Shown piece after piece: positions 63,224 through 64,000 of a DNA stretch of 64,000 nt. The first letter of the stretch is position 1, and the number at the start of each line of letters is the position of its first letter. Position numbers and translations under genes: made by a program. The notes beneath the pieces were generated by a model. That model did no database searches. It worked only from the letters and a program-made list of their open reading frames with translations, and had not been told where the DNA came from. Origin of the DNA: Chryseobacterium takakiae (GTDB lineage: Bacteria > Bacteroidota > Bacteroidia > Flavobacteriales > Weeksellaceae); contig NZ_FQVO01000016.1 of the NCBI RefSeq assembly GCF_900129385.1, forward strand, positions 1 to 64,000, written 5' to 3'.

Positions 63224-63838
63224 ATGTATCAAAAACTAATCGAAATCATTAACAACAAAATTGATGTACAAAGCATCAGCGAAGAACGTAAAGCCGTATT
63301 ACAACCGCTGATTGATTTTATACAGCAAAAAGTAAACGACAGGCAGGATATAAATATCAATTTCATCTGTACCCACAATTCCCGAAGAAGCCATTTATCA
63401 CAGGTTTGGGCACAGGTAGCGTCAGCACATTTTAATATACCAAATGTACATTGTTATTCGGGCGGTACGGAAGAAACGTCACTATTTCCGAAAGTTGCAG
63501 AAACATTGACTAATCAGGGGTTTAACATTTTCAAAATCGCAGATACTAATAACCCTGTATATGCCATAAAATACAGCGATAATGCTTTGCCTGTTATCGG
63601 CTTTTCAAAAAAGTACGATAGTCCTTTCAACCCAGTATCAGCATTTACAGCCATTATGACCTGTTCACAGGCAGACGGTGGATGTCCATTTATTGCAGGT
63701 GCAGAAAAAAGGATACCTATCACATTTGAAGACCCTAAAATTTCAGACAATACACCGGAGCAATCACAGGTATATGCAGAAAGAAGTTTACAGATAGCAA
63801 CGGAAATGTTTTATGTTTTTTCAAAAGTCAGTCAATAA
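63224..63838 (+). CDS. arsC: Arsenate reductase-like low-molecular-weight phosphatase
   Basis: The 204-aa protein has an LMW-phosphatase-type P-loop NFICTHNSRRSHLSQVWAQ (about 45-63, CxxxxxR with nucleophile C48) and a downstream MTCSQADGGCPFI (about 146-158) that supplies resolving Cys residues. A helical extension of about 40 residues precedes the P-loop. This is the thioredoxin-coupled ArsC type known in Bacteroidetes. It would reduce arsenate for export by the ACR3 pump that follows 3 bp later. Confidence 0.83.
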   Translation: MYQKLIEIINNKIDVQSISEERKAVLQPLIDFIQQKVNDRQDININFICTHNSRRSHLSQVWAQVASAHFNIPNVHCYSGGTEETSLFPKVAETLTNQGFNIFKIADTNNPVYAIKYSDNALPVIGFSKKYDSPFNPVSAFTAIMTCSQADGGCPFIAGAEKRIPITFEDPKISDNTPEQSQVYAERSLQIATEMFYVFSKVSQ

Positions 63839-63841
63839 CCA

Positions 63842-64000
63842 ATGCAACCAAAACTAAAATTTCTTGACCGTTACCTTACCTTATGGATATTCCTTGCAAT
63901 GGCAGCAGGTATAGGTTTAGGGTATTTCTTTCCGGGAATATCAAAAATTACAAATGCTTTATCCGTAGGCACTACAAACGTTCCTTTGGCAATAGGTCTG
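63842..64000 (+). CDS. arsB: ACR3-type arsenite efflux permease (partial, cut by window end)
   Basis: Only the first 53 codons are present. [34 protein letters not shown] and the following [16 protein letters not shown] match the N-terminus of ACR3-family arsenite permeases, with the first membrane helix at about 13-30. It completes the ars operon and would pump arsenite out of the cell. The gene continues beyond the right edge. Confidence 0.85.
   Translation, partial: MQPKLKFLDRYLTLWIFLAMAAGIGLGYFFPGISKITNALSVGTTNVPLAIGL

Overview
The window is a large part of a Bacteroidetes integrative and conjugative element (ICE) of the CTnDOT-like type. The host is probably in the Sphingobacteriia or Flavobacteriia, in the Sphingobacterium, Elizabethkingia or Chryseobacterium range. 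The evidence is a Bacteroidetes-type transfer operon (traA to traQ), a mobA/mobB/T4CP module, two RteC-family regulators, a very large methylase-helicase, a DUF1896 protein, and several TAnnTTTG (-7) promoters. No rRNA, tRNA, CRISPR array or insertion sequence was seen. The right edge cuts an arsenite-efflux gene, so the element runs on beyond the window.

Layout. 1-1650: left end, with an integrase carrying a one-base frameshift and a possible attachment core. 1900-4890: accessory genes of unknown function (DUF932 and others). 5070-7850: a self-contained defence-like cassette (RES-domain protein, GIY-YIG-like protein, AbiH). 7846-9260: receiver-like protein, a long hairpin and two small HTH (excisionase-like) proteins. 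9313-10414: a HEPN-like TIGR02391 protein and a small membrane protein. 10493-20140: leftward transfer operon traE-traQ. 20164-23824: a terminator-bounded cargo operon with an XRE regulator, a long prokaryotic Argonaute lacking the first catalytic Asp, and a two-TM membrane protein, placed between traD and traE. 23868-25736: traD, a DUF3408 gene and traA. 25760-26450: repetitive traA leader and probable oriT. 26498-30328: mobA, mobB relaxase and coupling protein.

From 30.4 to 55.2 kb lies metal-resistance cargo. It holds a mercury module (ArsR, MerT-MerP fusion, GDCCVxC protein), a zinc/cadmium-type module (Fur regulator, CzcA-TolC fusion, CzcB, methyltransferase, P1B-2 ATPase), rteC copy 1, a copper module, and rteC copy 2. 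The copper module comprises an HMA-AraC sensor, CopA, a chaperone, a Cys-rich secreted protein, two DUF3347 proteins, CopB, DUF305, a heme-binding protein and a multicopper oxidase fused to an outer-membrane domain. The methylase-helicase and the start of an arsenic operon (ArsR, DUF6428, arsenate-reductase-like phosphatase, ACR3 start) follow.

Three points stand out. First, the Argonaute operon has its own promoter and terminators inside the transfer region. Second, a paired 12-bp motif (GCCAAAnnCTGC, 20-bp period) precedes the HTH pair, the methylase-helicase operon, the coupling-protein gene, traE and the traA leader, which suggests one transfer-control regulon. Third, the RES/GIY-YIG/AbiH cassette may be one defence unit. 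Functional statements rest on motif recognition by eye; no database search was run.
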